Below are positions 20,397 to 31,072 of a stretch of 64,000 nt of DNA, piece after piece. Source of the stretch: Lachnospiraceae bacterium (GTDB lineage: Bacteria; Bacillota; Clostridia; Lachnospirales; Lachnospiraceae); contig JAAUZL010000024.1 in the NCBI GenBank assembly GCA_014804615.1, forward strand, positions 288,809 through 352,808, read 5' to 3'. The position numbers and the translations under genes were made by a program. Within the stretch, counting starts at the first letter, position 1; each line of letters begins with the position of its first letter. Under the pieces are notes generated by a model. That model had not been told where the DNA came from and did not search any database. It saw nothing but the letters and a program-made list of their open reading frames with translations.

Positions 20397-22268
20397 TTAA
20401 CCCTCCTGATAATGATAAGTCGGCACGATCTTTTGAATCAGCGGCCTGATATCTGAATTCTCGATCTGACACTCATCCTTCAGTTCCTTGAGTTGTCCAA
20501 AGAACTCATGCTCATCCAGTTCGATCGGTCTCCCGATATGGATCATCTTATTCGCGGTATCCCGCATGCCTTCCTCGTCCATCAAAAGCTCCTCATAGAG
20601 CTTTTCTCCCGGACGCAGGCCCGTAAATTCTATTTTGATGTCCTCTCCCACGCGGTATCCCGAAAGCTTGATCAGATTTTCCGCCAAGGAAAGGATTTTC
20701 ACCGGTTCCCCCATATCCAGAACAAAGATCTCGCCGCCCTTCGCGTAAGCGCCTGCCTGCAGTACCAGAGATACCGCCTCCGGTATGGTCATAAAATAAC
20801 GGATGATATCTGGATGAGTGACCGTAACCGGTCCGCCCGCCGCGATCTGTCTGCGGAACAGCGGGATCACACTGCCGTTGCTGCCCAGCACGTTGCCGAA
20901 GCGCACTGCCACAAATTCCGTCTCATAGTGCTTGTCAAAGGTCTGGATGATCATTTCACAGATCCGCTTGCTGGCTCCCATAATGTTCGTGGGATTCACC
21001 GCCTTGTCCGTGGAGATCATGACAAACCGCTTCACACCGCACATAGCCGCTGCCTGGGCCGTTTTAAAGGTGCCGAACACATTATTTTTAATAGCCTCCG
21101 TTGGGCTGTCCTCCATCAGCGGCACATGTTTGTGCGCCGCTGCGTGATAAACGATATTCGGATTATATTTTGCGAAAATATAGTTCATTCTGTTGGTGTT
21201 TCGCACAGAGGCGATCAACACCACCAGATTCAGTTCCGGATGCTTTTGCAGAAGCTCCTGCTGCACATCGTAGACAGAGTTTTCGTAAATATCTACGATC
21301 ACCAGCTGCTTCGGCTTATGTGTTGCGATCTGTCTGCACAGCTCGCTTCCGATAGAACCGCCTCCGCCGGTAACTAGCACCACTTTATCCTGCACATATC
21401 CCAGGATGGAATCCATATCCACGCTGATCGGATCTCTGCCAAGCAGATCCTCCACTTCCACATCACGCAGCTTGCTGACATTCACCTCACCGTTTACCAG
21501 CTGATACATGCCCGGCAGGGAACGGAGTTTACAGTTCGTGTCCTTACAGATCTCTAATATCTCACGGATATGGGCTCTGCTGGCGGAAGGAAGCGCCACA
21601 ATGATCTCGTCCACCTCATAGAGATCCGCGCATTCCACGATCTTGTCCCGACCGCCAACCACTTTAATGCCCTGAATATATCTGCCCCATTTCCCTTTGT
21701 CGTCATCGATGATACACTTGATGATCATGGTAGAAAAGTTACTGTTCACAATCTCCTTGATAATCACATTACCCGCTTCTCCCGCACCGATGACCATAAC
21801 GGAAATTCGATTGTTTTTATTCTGTTTCTTATGCTTTAAACTGCGAAAAAAGCGATAGGAAAAACGGCTGGCAAAAATACAGACCCCAAGCATGGCCAGA
21901 TAGGCAGGATAATAGCTTCTTGGAACCGCGCGGTTCGTTATCTTGAAAAACTGAAGACCAATGGCGTTCACCACCATGGAAAGCACACAGGCTACCACGA
22001 TATTCTGCAATTCTGTCTCACCCGCAAAAGCCCACAGGCTGCTATAAAGACGCATAATATAAAAGATCCCCAGCGTCAAAAGAATATTGAGAGGCAGAAA
22101 GAGCTCTATGGGACGCATAAAGTGCTCCGGAATGGTATCCAGATGAAAATCATAACGCCACAAAATAGCCACATAGCTTGCAAGGGCAATGCTGATCACA
22201 TCATATATGATCAAGCATGTCCGTCTGTAAAACAGTTTTGCATTAAAAGGTCTTCTTGTCTTTTCCAT
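20397..22268 (-). CDS. Membrane-bound UDP-sugar 4,6-dehydratase (CapD/PglF-like)
   Basis: N-terminal TM domain; VTGGGGSIGSELCRQI; MISTDKAVNPTNIMGASKR; likely start MEKTRRPF. Confidence 0.93.
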   Translation of the reverse strand: MEKTRRPFNAKLFYRRTCLIIYDVISIALASYVAILWRYDFHLDTIPEHFMRPIELFLPLNILLTLGIFYIMRLYSSLWAFAGETELQNIVVACVLSMVVNAIGLQFFKITNRAVPRSYYPAYLAMLGVCIFASRFSYRFFRSLKHKKQNKNNRISVMVIGAGEAGNVIIKEIVNSNFSTMIIKCIIDDDKGKWGRYIQGIKVVGGRDKIVECADLYEVDEIIVALPSASRAHIREILEICKDTNCKLRSLPGMYQLVNGEVNVSKLRDVEVEDLLGRDPISVDMDSILGYVQDKVVLVTGGGGSIGSELCRQIATHKPKQLVIVDIYENSVYDVQQELLQKHPELNLVVLIASVRNTNRMNYIFAKYNPNIVYHAAAHKHVPLMEDSPTEAIKNNVFGTFKTAQAAAMCGVKRFVMISTDKAVNPTNIMGASKRICEMIIQTFDKHYETEFVAVRFGNVLGSNGSVIPLFRRQIAAGGPVTVTHPDIIRYFMTIPEAVSLVLQAGAYAKGGEIFVLDMGEPVKILSLAENLIKLSGYRVGEDIKIEFTGLRPGEKLYEELLMDEEGMRDTANKMIHIGRPIELDEHEFFGQLKELKDECQIENSDIRPLIQKIVPTYHYQEG

Positions 22269-22284
22269 ATCAGTATCCGTTCTC

Positions 22285-24813
22285 TTAAGCTTCGTCCTTT
22301 CGTATATCCACAAGTAAGGGCCCTATCGTTAAAAGCAGACAGTGCGCGATCGGACAGCAGGGATGGAAGATCCACTCTGTAAGTCCCGCCACCATAAACA
22401 AAAGCAGAAGCGCTAAGGGAAACAGAGCGCACTCCCTGTCTTGTCTGTGCCTGCGGTAGTAGAAAATCGCCTGCACCATAGTCCCCACACCCAGTAAAAG
22501 GAACACGCATCCCACCGGAATGCCATGGTCATAAGCTACCTGCAGATAGATATTGTGCGCGTGGGCCAGATAGTTGCCGTCGGGTTCCATAACGCCCATA
22601 TCATCGTGTCCCGCCTTGTTCAGGCGCTCATAATACCGGCTGAATATATAAATTCTTCCGTTGGTGTAGGATTCTTCCTCCTCCGCCGCCTCTATACCCA
22701 TATCCTCTGCGGAAGCCAACAACAGTTTTTTCCCTTGCTCCAGATAGGGACTTCTGTATTCCGATTCCCCATCCCGCCTGGAAAAAAAGAGGAAAGCATC
22801 CAGACACCGATCCTCAGGAATGCCCAGCACCTTCATCTGGAAAGTCTGGATAAAACGCTCTATCGTAATATAGTAGTAAGAATCCATGTTTCTGCCGTGC
22901 ACAAGTTCTTCGGGAAATTCCTCTATCTCATGAGCCCTGATATCCGCTGCCGCAGCCGGAATCATCCTCTGTGCCGTAAACACGATGGGGAAACTCACGA
23001 CCACTGCCATCGCCATCAGCGCAATGCCCTGCCCAAAGCGCCTCCACTTTATCTTTAAGGAAAGCTCCTTCCCCGAAAAAAATGCGGTCGGAATCACAAT
23101 CAATGCGGTCACAAAAATCGCCAGATAACCTGTTCTCGACAGCGTGAACAGCAGGTACATTGCAGAGAGTCCCAGTACTGCCAGTTCCTTATAAGTGCCC
23201 GCAAGGGAAGGCCGTCTCCCATAGGCATCTAAAAATTTTATCAACGCCGCGCACACCACCAGAGCCAGGTACACGGCGGAGATCGTCACCGTATGAAAAT
23301 GAAAAGGATAGCGGTAATACCGAAAATACATAAAGGGTCTGTGCAGCAGACAATACCCCACCGTCACAAGAAAATGCAGCAAAATACCATTTACAATATT
23401 GTGCAGCAGTACCGCTTTTTTCTCCCATGCCGCCATTCTGAGATAATAGATTGTGAAAATGCAGACCAGAAAGATCGGCCATCCCCTTGTGTTCCGGTAA
23501 AGGAGGAGAAGTACAAAAAATCCTCCCACTAAAATACCGTAAATCGGAGAAACTCTGCGAATCTCCCGCTTCCAAAAAAGCTTCAGGGTATTGAGCAGTA
23601 CATATCCCGACAAAACCGCCGCCCATACAGTCAGCTTCAGCACAAGAAGTTCCTGCTCTCCGGGACCTTCCTTTCCTGCCGCCACGCTGGCATCCATCAA
23701 TGCCGTCAAGCCATTTTTATAGTACACAAGCCCCGCCACAGCAGCAGCCACGCCATAGAGCAGTGTGAACGGATGAATGATCTCTCTCCTCCGACAGGTC
23801 AGAATGAGCGCCAACGCAAAGAAAATGAGCACCTGTCTGTAAGCCACCGTATGGTGGATCTCATACAGGGCATTCATATAATTACAGCATCCCCAGATCG
23901 CTCCTGCAAACATGGCCGCCTGCAGATCGCCCTGCCATCTCTCCCGCACTACCGCGAAAAAAGTTCTGTCTGTGGCCAATCCTGTCCGGTCATGATTCAC
24001 CCCGTAAAGCGCTGCAAGCACCGCCAAAAGCACGCCCGCCTCGTAGAACAAGATCGAATAAATATCATTCGTAAAAAGCCGGCAGGGGCCGATCGCCACA
24101 GCCGCCGCAAGACCTGCTGCCACGATCAGCGGATTCAGACAAAAGCGCATCGCCCGCTCCACTGTAAGCAGAGTATTTCGCTCGGGATACCGTTTGTAAT
24201 AAAGACCGGAAAGCCCGATGGCAAGAACGCCTGTAAGCAGAAAGATCACGTCAAGTACAAGGGTCTTCATCTTGCGCAGCGGCACCTCATAGACGTAATC
24301 CGCGATCATACAGCGCTCTGTATCCTCCACATCGCCATAGTAGAGGGTGCTGATATAAATGTTATTGTCTTCACCGGTATTATCTGCATAAGCCACATGG
24401 AACTCTGATTCCACACCCTGAAGCAGATAATAGTAATCCCTGCCCACTTCCGTATCAATGTTTACCTGTATTCTGCAATATCCGGGGATCTGTTCCATCT
24501 CTCCGGTATCTATGACCTGCTGCATCAACTGCTGCATGGACGCGTCCCGGAGTACAAAATTAAACTTGTCCCCCGGTGTTCCTTCCGCCAAATAAATATC
24601 AATACTCTTTAATCTGTCGTACTGCGCGATAAATCTCTGCTGTACCACATAGCTCCCATCCACTGTCTCAGAAAGCCTGTCCTGCGTCTTACCGCTTGCA
24701 GACCGCACTTCTTCGTGAATCAGGCGAAGCGGCCAGAGAATCAGCGCCGCACACACCACCAGGATCCAGACGACTCCGCAGATGGCCTGTCTTTTATTTA
24801 AAATCCGATTCAT
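22285..24813 (-). CDS. O-antigen ligase/polymerase-like polytopic membrane protein
   Basis: Many TM segments; AHAHNIYLQVAYDHGIPVG motif typical of Wzy/WaaL family. Confidence 0.75.
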   Translation of the reverse strand: MNRILNKRQAICGVVWILVVCAALILWPLRLIHEEVRSASGKTQDRLSETVDGSYVVQQRFIAQYDRLKSIDIYLAEGTPGDKFNFVLRDASMQQLMQQVIDTGEMEQIPGYCRIQVNIDTEVGRDYYYLLQGVESEFHVAYADNTGEDNNIYISTLYYGDVEDTERCMIADYVYEVPLRKMKTLVLDVIFLLTGVLAIGLSGLYYKRYPERNTLLTVERAMRFCLNPLIVAAGLAAAVAIGPCRLFTNDIYSILFYEAGVLLAVLAALYGVNHDRTGLATDRTFFAVVRERWQGDLQAAMFAGAIWGCCNYMNALYEIHHTVAYRQVLIFFALALILTCRRREIIHPFTLLYGVAAAVAGLVYYKNGLTALMDASVAAGKEGPGEQELLVLKLTVWAAVLSGYVLLNTLKLFWKREIRRVSPIYGILVGGFFVLLLLYRNTRGWPIFLVCIFTIYYLRMAAWEKKAVLLHNIVNGILLHFLVTVGYCLLHRPFMYFRYYRYPFHFHTVTISAVYLALVVCAALIKFLDAYGRRPSLAGTYKELAVLGLSAMYLLFTLSRTGYLAIFVTALIVIPTAFFSGKELSLKIKWRRFGQGIALMAMAVVVSFPIVFTAQRMIPAAAADIRAHEIEEFPEELVHGRNMDSYYYITIERFIQTFQMKVLGIPEDRCLDAFLFFSRRDGESEYRSPYLEQGKKLLLASAEDMGIEAAEEEESYTNGRIYIFSRYYERLNKAGHDDMGVMEPDGNYLAHAHNIYLQVAYDHGIPVGCVFLLLGVGTMVQAIFYYRRHRQDRECALFPLALLLLFMVAGLTEWIFHPCCPIAHCLLLTIGPLLVDIRKDEA

Positions 24814-24878
24814 ACTCTTCCTCTAATGTACCTTTTATTGATTGCCATTACCCTTTAGTATATCACAAATCCGGCGCC

Positions 24879-26573
24879 TTAACATCTAATTCTTTCAGAA
24901 AGAATTCCATCGTCGTTCATCGCCAGAAATAAAGGCAGGGCATACCAGAAAAACAACACATATCTGGGCAGATAGGTCGGCCCCAGAAGCACTGTCAGCC
25001 ACAGCAGGAAAACCGGCAGATACGGATAGAGAATTTCATATCTTCTGTTATTTAATAATTTCGTAAACAGGAATGCATAGAGCCAGAACATAGCTCCCGG
25101 AGAGAACAGCCAGGCAACCACGGGCACCTTCTCCTTCCAGACCTCCAGAGACAGCCTGCGATACACCTCGTCCAGCCAGGGAATCTTGCTCTCCCTGACG
25201 CCCGGCTCCTCCACCTCATAGCCAAAATAAGAATTATCCCGATAGGTGAAGGTAAAAACGCTGTTGCCCCCGTACACATTGATCACCATGTCGGGATACC
25301 AGAAGCCGTAGGAGGTCATCCACCAGGCATTGAGATAGATCAGCGGTTTTTTCATCCCCACACGCAGCCAGAGCCCGACATACCTCGCCTTGTCTTCCGC
25401 AAAGTTCCCATTGTCAAAGCGGTACTTGACCGGATCGGAAAGTCTGGGAGTATACAGTCGAAGCGCTTCCTCAGATAAAATCTCATGAAGGATTTCCTCG
25501 TCCTCCGGCGAAAAAGCCTCCGGCGCATACTTGTAAGTTCTGGCAAGCTGCTGGATCGGCACCGTCAAAAGCTCCTGATACTCGCCGGACTGTGCCTGCA
25601 GAGCCGCTTTCAGACCGCCGTTTATGAGAAGACACCCTGCCACCGCACACGCCGTCAGCACAAGAAGGCGCCTCCAGTGCTTTCTCTGTAAAAAAAGCAG
25701 GATCGGAATCATGACCAGAAAGGCATAAAAGCCGTTGTTTCGGAGAAGCATCATTGCCATACCGCTCAGGACAAAAAGGATCTGCCATCCTCCTGAGGCA
25801 TAGAAAGCTTTCTCCTGCGTCCCCATTTCCAGAAGACAGATCAAAAGCAGCAGAAGCGCCAGCGTAAACAGCGCATCCTTGGCAGAACACAGGGTAAACA
25901 TCACCACCGTTGGAAACAGGCCCAGGTAAAGAAGGCTTACAAGACGCAGAACCGGAGATACCTTTTTCCGGCGAAGATAAGACAGCAGAAAAGTAAAGCC
26001 TCCCGCTGCAAGGAGCATCTGAAAGATCATATAACAGGCAATGCCCAGATTATAGGAACCCGTCAGCTTATGAACACCGCAGATGATGCCGCCCAAAAGA
26101 AGCACATGCACCAGCGGATGGTGCGTGGAAAACACCCGGGTCGCCACCTGCACATATTCATCCTGCGCATCGTAGACAAAAAATCCGGGATACACCGCCA
26201 GAAAGACGGGCAGCCAACAGAGAAACAGAAAGAAAAAGGTGCCGGGAACTGCAAATCTGTCCCCCTTTTCAAATACGTATGTTATTTTATTTTTCGCTTC
26301 ACCTTCTCTGTTTCTCTCCCGAAGCCGATCCAGGCACAGCCACAAAAGCCGAGTCAACACCGCAAAAAGCAGAGTGAGCACAGGCCAGAACGCCCACAGT
26401 CTAAAATCTCTGACATCCACATTCTCCACGCTGTCCAGCCGCGCGCCGAAAAGCAGCGCCGCCGAAAACAGAAGAGAAAAGACGCCTGCGATCGTCCAGG
26501 CTCTGAAATCCCTCAGAAAAGAAACGATCTTCTGTTTTCTGCTTTCGTCAATCCGCATCTCTCTCATCCACAC
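24879..26573 (-). CDS. DUF6020-like polytopic membrane protein
   Basis: Resembles 3920..5578 (TM layout, VPIQQLARTY / MPTQHLLCAY region). Confidence 0.6.
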   Translation of the reverse strand: MWMREMRIDESRKQKIVSFLRDFRAWTIAGVFSLLFSAALLFGARLDSVENVDVRDFRLWAFWPVLTLLFAVLTRLLWLCLDRLRERNREGEAKNKITYVFEKGDRFAVPGTFFFLFLCWLPVFLAVYPGFFVYDAQDEYVQVATRVFSTHHPLVHVLLLGGIICGVHKLTGSYNLGIACYMIFQMLLAAGGFTFLLSYLRRKKVSPVLRLVSLLYLGLFPTVVMFTLCSAKDALFTLALLLLLICLLEMGTQEKAFYASGGWQILFVLSGMAMMLLRNNGFYAFLVMIPILLFLQRKHWRRLLVLTACAVAGCLLINGGLKAALQAQSGEYQELLTVPIQQLARTYKYAPEAFSPEDEEILHEILSEEALRLYTPRLSDPVKYRFDNGNFAEDKARYVGLWLRVGMKKPLIYLNAWWMTSYGFWYPDMVINVYGGNSVFTFTYRDNSYFGYEVEEPGVRESKIPWLDEVYRRLSLEVWKEKVPVVAWLFSPGAMFWLYAFLFTKLLNNRRYEILYPYLPVFLLWLTVLLGPTYLPRYVLFFWYALPLFLAMNDDGILSERIRC

Positions 26574-27489
26574 ATTCTCTGATCACATACTGTGGGGAAT
26601 TGTTCAGGGAAATATAGATCCGCCCGAGGTATTCGCCGATGATCCCCAGCATTAGCAGGATCAGTCCACAGAAAAATACCAGAGCCGCCATCAATGCGCT
26701 GAATCCCACCACCACATTGGGATTCAAAAATTTCTTAATGATCGTAAAAATTCCATAGGCAAAACCCATGCAGGCAGAAAGCACGCCCGCCACAGTCGCG
26801 ATCCGCAGCGGCTTTACACTGAAGGCTGTGAACCCGTTAAACCACAGCCCCAGAAGCTTCCCTATGGTATAGCCGGAGGTGCCGATCTCCCGCTCTCTGT
26901 GGGTCACCTCCACGTTTGTGATCTTTTTCGTCGTGCGGAGCACCAGGCCGATCACATAGGGATAGGGATTCTGATAGCGCAGCATCTCCTCTATCACGAA
27001 CCGCTTCGCTGCAAAATAGCTGGAAATGTAGAGTTCCTTCGGTTTGCCCAGCATAACACGGGTCATAAGCTCGTTGATCTTGCTGCCAAAATTGCGAAAG
27101 CCCGAATGTTGTTTATGAACATACTTCGCGTAGACCACATCGGATCCCGCCTCGATTCCCGCGAGGAGTTTGCCCACCTCGTTTGCCGGTGTCTGCCCGT
27201 CATCATCCAGACAGACTACAATATCCCCCCGCACATAGGCAAACCCGGCCATTAAGGCCGCATGCTGTCCGAAATTTCTGGCCAGATTCACACCACAGAT
27301 ATGCCTGTTTGCGCTACACAGCGTCTTGATCACCTCATAGGTATCGTCCGGTGAGGCGTCATTGACCAGAATGATCTCATGACGATAAGCGGGCAGTCCC
27401 TTCATCGCCTCCTCGATCTCCTCCACTACGCCGCCGATGCTCTGCGCCGACCGATAGCAGGGTATTACAAAACTGATTAACTGACTCAT
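26548..27489 (-). CDS. Glycosyltransferase family 2 (GtrB/DPM-like) with C-terminal TMs
   Basis: FVIPCYRSAQSIG; EIILVNDASPDDTYE; VCLDDDGQTP; two C-terminal TM; likely start MSQLISF. Confidence 0.93.
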   Translation of the reverse strand: MSQLISFVIPCYRSAQSIGGVVEEIEEAMKGLPAYRHEIILVNDASPDDTYEVIKTLCSANRHICGVNLARNFGQHAALMAGFAYVRGDIVVCLDDDGQTPANEVGKLLAGIEAGSDVVYAKYVHKQHSGFRNFGSKINELMTRVMLGKPKELYISSYFAAKRFVIEEMLRYQNPYPYVIGLVLRTTKKITNVEVTHREREIGTSGYTIGKLLGLWFNGFTAFSVKPLRIATVAGVLSACMGFAYGIFTIIKKFLNPNVVVGFSALMAALVFFCGLILLMLGIIGEYLGRIYISLNNSPQYVIRECVDERDAD

Positions 27490-27526
27490 ATATAATCCTT
27501 TCCGCAGCCTGCAGGTTCGGGCGCTG

Positions 27527-28072
27527 TCAGCGCTGGCGCAAGCCACGACTGTTCTCTATTTCATAAAAGACAACTGTTCTTGCAATACCGCCTATCGTCA
27601 CTTCTTCCTGCCTGTTCTCTATCAGACAAAAACCCGCATTCTCATAACTTTTTCTCGCCGCCGCATTGTCTGCAAAAACCCGCAAAAATACCGTTTGAAG
27701 CTGCAGTTCCTCAAAAGCGTAAGCAAGCGCAAGCTTCGCTGCCTGCGTTCCGTATCCTTTGCCGAGTACATCATCTTCCCCGATAAAAATCCCATACTCA
27801 GCAATGCTTTTCTCCCGGTCGATATCACGAAAATAAACGCTGCCGACCGGCCTGTCCGAACCCGTCTCGCATATAATGAACTGAACCACATGCCCCGGTT
27901 CCACCTGCGTGCGAAGCCAGTTCAAATGCCCCTCTCTCGTAAACGGCTTCTGGTATATGAAATTATGCCTGACCCTCTCTTTGTTGCGCCACGGGATGAC
28001 CAGTTCTGTATCCGCTTCCCGTATCGGCCGCAGATAAACCCATTCTGCCAATGGCTGTGATAAAGCATCCAT
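27527..28072 (-). CDS. GNAT N-acetyltransferase (RimJ/PseH/WecD-like)
   Basis: LRPIREADTELVIPWRNKERVR; GEDDVLGKGYGTQAAKLAL; NAAARKSYENAGF. Confidence 0.85.
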   Translation of the reverse strand: MDALSQPLAEWVYLRPIREADTELVIPWRNKERVRHNFIYQKPFTREGHLNWLRTQVEPGHVVQFIICETGSDRPVGSVYFRDIDREKSIAEYGIFIGEDDVLGKGYGTQAAKLALAYAFEELQLQTVFLRVFADNAAARKSYENAGFCLIENRQEEVTIGGIARTVVFYEIENSRGLRQR

Positions 28073-28075
28073 CCG

Positions 28076-29896
28076 TTAATCCCTCATTATCATTTCCGGC
28101 TCCGTGTTCTCCGCCGATTCAGAAAGGTTCCTCACCCGATAGACCATATAAATTTCTTCAATCGAATCCACTTCCTCCACGCTGACTGTGAACCCCTTTC
28201 CGGCGTAATACGTTGAAAGCCAGCCGGTATCGCTGTCCTTTGCGGTAATAAAATAAACATTGTCCCGACAGAGCAGTCCTTCCTCCATCGTTGTGATGCC
28301 AAATTCCGCCAGTTTTTTATCATAAAGAGGACTCTTGCACAGCCAGCCGCCCATAATGTCATGATTTGCCAGAGAATTATCCACATCCTGAAAAATCTTC
28401 TGGGAATAACCCACCGTGGAATAAACGTCCTTAAAATAAAAATTATCCGGATGCGCCTTACAGTACCATGCAATTTTCATGCAGTTCACATGAGATATTT
28501 CCCTGCTCTCTTCATCCGCCATTACTTTTCTAATGCTATGCGGAACATGATACAAGCACAAAAATCCCAATAGCACAAAAATGACCACCGCCGCTTTTCG
28601 CCCAGTTCCCGACTGCTTCCCGTCCGCTTTCCAAATCCACAGCCCGTCCGACTTCATGAACTGCATACAGAGTATTCCCAAAAGCAGCGTCGCTTCTGCG
28701 ACATAAAGGGAATGGGTAATTCTTTCCGGATATCTCCCCCGAATCAAAATGAACATCCAAAGAGATGTCCTGACCACTCCAGTCAATAATAGTTGCCATA
28801 GAAAAATCCATCTTCCCGTGCCCGCGAATACGGTATACAGCCCAACCAATACAATACAGAAATAAAGCGCAATGACGAGTCTGTTATAGGGAACATCTTC
28901 CGAATGCAGTGTGCGATAAATATAACCACAGACTATTTCAGGTATATTCTCAAAATAATCGATATCCGCCGATGCATATACGGCGATCTCGCTCATCAAT
29001 TCCTCGTTAATATCCTCATCCAGGCCGAAATTATAATTGGAAAGTAATTCCTGCTGCGCATTATTCAGACCAATGGAATGCAGATATTCCCTATGCTCTC
29101 CGCTTGTGAGGATCTCCAGATGATAGTCGTAGACTTCCGTCCTTTTATTAAAAAAAGTGAGAAACCGCTCCCATTCACTGCTTCCGTATGCCACAAGATC
29201 GATCGATCTGCTGACAAGCATACCGCATATAATACAGCCCAGAACAACGCCATACTTCACATAATTTTCCTTCTGAAAAAACTTCTCTTCTTCCATCCAT
29301 CGGAACAATCCTGCAAGGCCGATAAACGGAAAAAGAAGGAGCAGCATCTCCGTTCTTAGCTGATATGCCAGGATAACAAGCAGAACCGAAGGAATATTCC
29401 TCACAATAAACTGCCTCACCGAAAGGCCTCCCGGCGTCGTTATAAAAAGAAACATTGCTGAAGCCGCCAGCATCGCGCTGATAAAAGTATAATGCAGCGC
29501 CATCATATGCGGCAGTATGATTCCCCATACGAACAAAGTAAAAAGGGCCATGCATCCCGCTTTTGCGAGCAAGCTCCTGCAAAACCGCAAAAGACGCGTT
29601 CCCACGGCATACAAACTGCCCATCTGGCAGAAAAGCAGAAAGAGACCGTACCACGGAAGCGTGCCGCACAGCTTATAGAACAGGCTGATAAAAGCGCCCA
29701 AAACATATAAAGTCTGCACATTATGTCCATCCGGTGCGCCCGTATAAGCCCCTGACATAATATCCCGCATAAAAAAATCGTCATTCAGGTCGTAGTAGAA
29801 GTCAAAGAAAAAACTCAGCGCGGTGATATTGACCAATATAGTCACTATCATAAAAATATAATTTCCGTACTTCGTCCAAACGTCCTTCTTATTCAT
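28076..29896 (-). CDS. Polytopic membrane protein, unknown
   Basis: 607 aa from MNKKDVWTKYG; many TM segments. Confidence 0.6.
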   Translation of the reverse strand: MNKKDVWTKYGNYIFMIVTILVNITALSFFFDFYYDLNDDFFMRDIMSGAYTGAPDGHNVQTLYVLGAFISLFYKLCGTLPWYGLFLLFCQMGSLYAVGTRLLRFCRSLLAKAGCMALFTLFVWGIILPHMMALHYTFISAMLAASAMFLFITTPGGLSVRQFIVRNIPSVLLVILAYQLRTEMLLLLFPFIGLAGLFRWMEEEKFFQKENYVKYGVVLGCIICGMLVSRSIDLVAYGSSEWERFLTFFNKRTEVYDYHLEILTSGEHREYLHSIGLNNAQQELLSNYNFGLDEDINEELMSEIAVYASADIDYFENIPEIVCGYIYRTLHSEDVPYNRLVIALYFCIVLVGLYTVFAGTGRWIFLWQLLLTGVVRTSLWMFILIRGRYPERITHSLYVAEATLLLGILCMQFMKSDGLWIWKADGKQSGTGRKAAVVIFVLLGFLCLYHVPHSIRKVMADEESREISHVNCMKIAWYCKAHPDNFYFKDVYSTVGYSQKIFQDVDNSLANHDIMGGWLCKSPLYDKKLAEFGITTMEEGLLCRDNVYFITAKDSDTGWLSTYYAGKGFTVSVEEVDSIEEIYMVYRVRNLSESAENTEPEMIMRD

Positions 29897-31046
29897 AAAA
29901 TACCCTGACCTGTTCCGCAATGTACTCCACCTGCTCCGCCTGCAGCGAATAGAACATCGGAAGCCGGAGAAGCCGCTCGCTCTCCTTTGTGGTATAACGA
30001 TCCTCCCCGTGGAACCTGCCATACTTTTGCCCCGCAGGCGCGGAGTGAAGCGGCACATAATGTGATGCCGGAAGTATCTGCTTCTCCTTCAAAAAGGAAT
30101 CCAGTCTGCTTCTCTCTTCCAGATCCTTTGTTTTAATATAGAACATGTGCGCATTGTGACTGCAATGCTCCGGAATATAGGGGAGTTCAATTTTCCCTTT
30201 CTCTGCAAGCGGCAAAAGCAGCTCACGATACTGCTCCCATCTGTCCATCCTTGCCTGCGTGATCTCTTCTGTCAACTCCAGCTGTGCATAGAGATAAGCG
30301 GCGTTCATATCGCTTGGTAAATAGGAGGAACCGTAATTCTGCCAACGATACTTGTCTACCTGTCCTCTAAAATACTTACTTCTATCCGTTCCCTTTTCCC
30401 GGAAAATTTCCGCATCTTCGATATATTTCTCATCCCGGATCAATAGTGCGCCGCCCTCGCCCATGCTTAAGTTTTTCGTCTCATGAAAGCTGAAACAGCC
30501 AAACTCGCCGAAAGTGCCCAGCGGCTTCCCTTTATAGGAAGCCATGATCCCTTGCGCGGCGTCCTCTATCACCATGAGATGATGACGTTTCGCGATATCC
30601 ATAATGACATCCATCTCACAACCCACCCCGGCATAGTGCACTGGTGCGATCGCCCTCGTGCGCTCTGTCACCGCATCTTCAATCAGTTTTTCATCTATAT
30701 TCATGGTATCCGGCCGCACATCTACAAACACCACCGCAGCTCCCCGCAGAACGAAAGCATTCGCCGTAGACACAAAGGTGTAGGAGGGCATGATGACCTC
30801 ATCCCCCGGCTTAATGTCCGCAAGCAGCGCCGCCAGTTCCGTGGCGTGAGTACAGGAAGTGGTGAGCAGACACTTTGCCGTCCCTGTCATAGCCTCGATC
30901 TTCTCGCTGCACTTCTTCGTAAAAGGGCCGTCGCCGCAGATTTTCTCCTGCTCCACAGCCTGTCTCATATATTCAAATTCCTTCCCCGTAAAGGGGGGTA
31001 CGTTAAAGTTTATCATAAGGGTTCCTCCATTGGATTCGCAGTGCAC
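29889..31046 (-). CDS. dTDP-4-amino-4,6-dideoxygalactose transaminase (WecE/RffA-like)
   Basis: Strong overall match to remembered RffA: KPGDEVIMPSYTFVSTANAFVLRGAAVVFVDVRPDTMNIDE; GEDRYTTKESERLLRLPMFY. Confidence 0.93.
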   Translation of the reverse strand: MHCESNGGTLMINFNVPPFTGKEFEYMRQAVEQEKICGDGPFTKKCSEKIEAMTGTAKCLLTTSCTHATELAALLADIKPGDEVIMPSYTFVSTANAFVLRGAAVVFVDVRPDTMNIDEKLIEDAVTERTRAIAPVHYAGVGCEMDVIMDIAKRHHLMVIEDAAQGIMASYKGKPLGTFGEFGCFSFHETKNLSMGEGGALLIRDEKYIEDAEIFREKGTDRSKYFRGQVDKYRWQNYGSSYLPSDMNAAYLYAQLELTEEITQARMDRWEQYRELLLPLAEKGKIELPYIPEHCSHNAHMFYIKTKDLEERSRLDSFLKEKQILPASHYVPLHSAPAGQKYGRFHGEDRYTTKESERLLRLPMFYSLQAEQVEYIAEQVRVFYE

Positions 31047-31072
31047 TCAATTCCGCGTATAGTATATCATAT

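Noticed and set aside
20493-21377. 294-aa plus-strand ORF
   Set aside because: Antisense shadow of the PglF-like dehydratase
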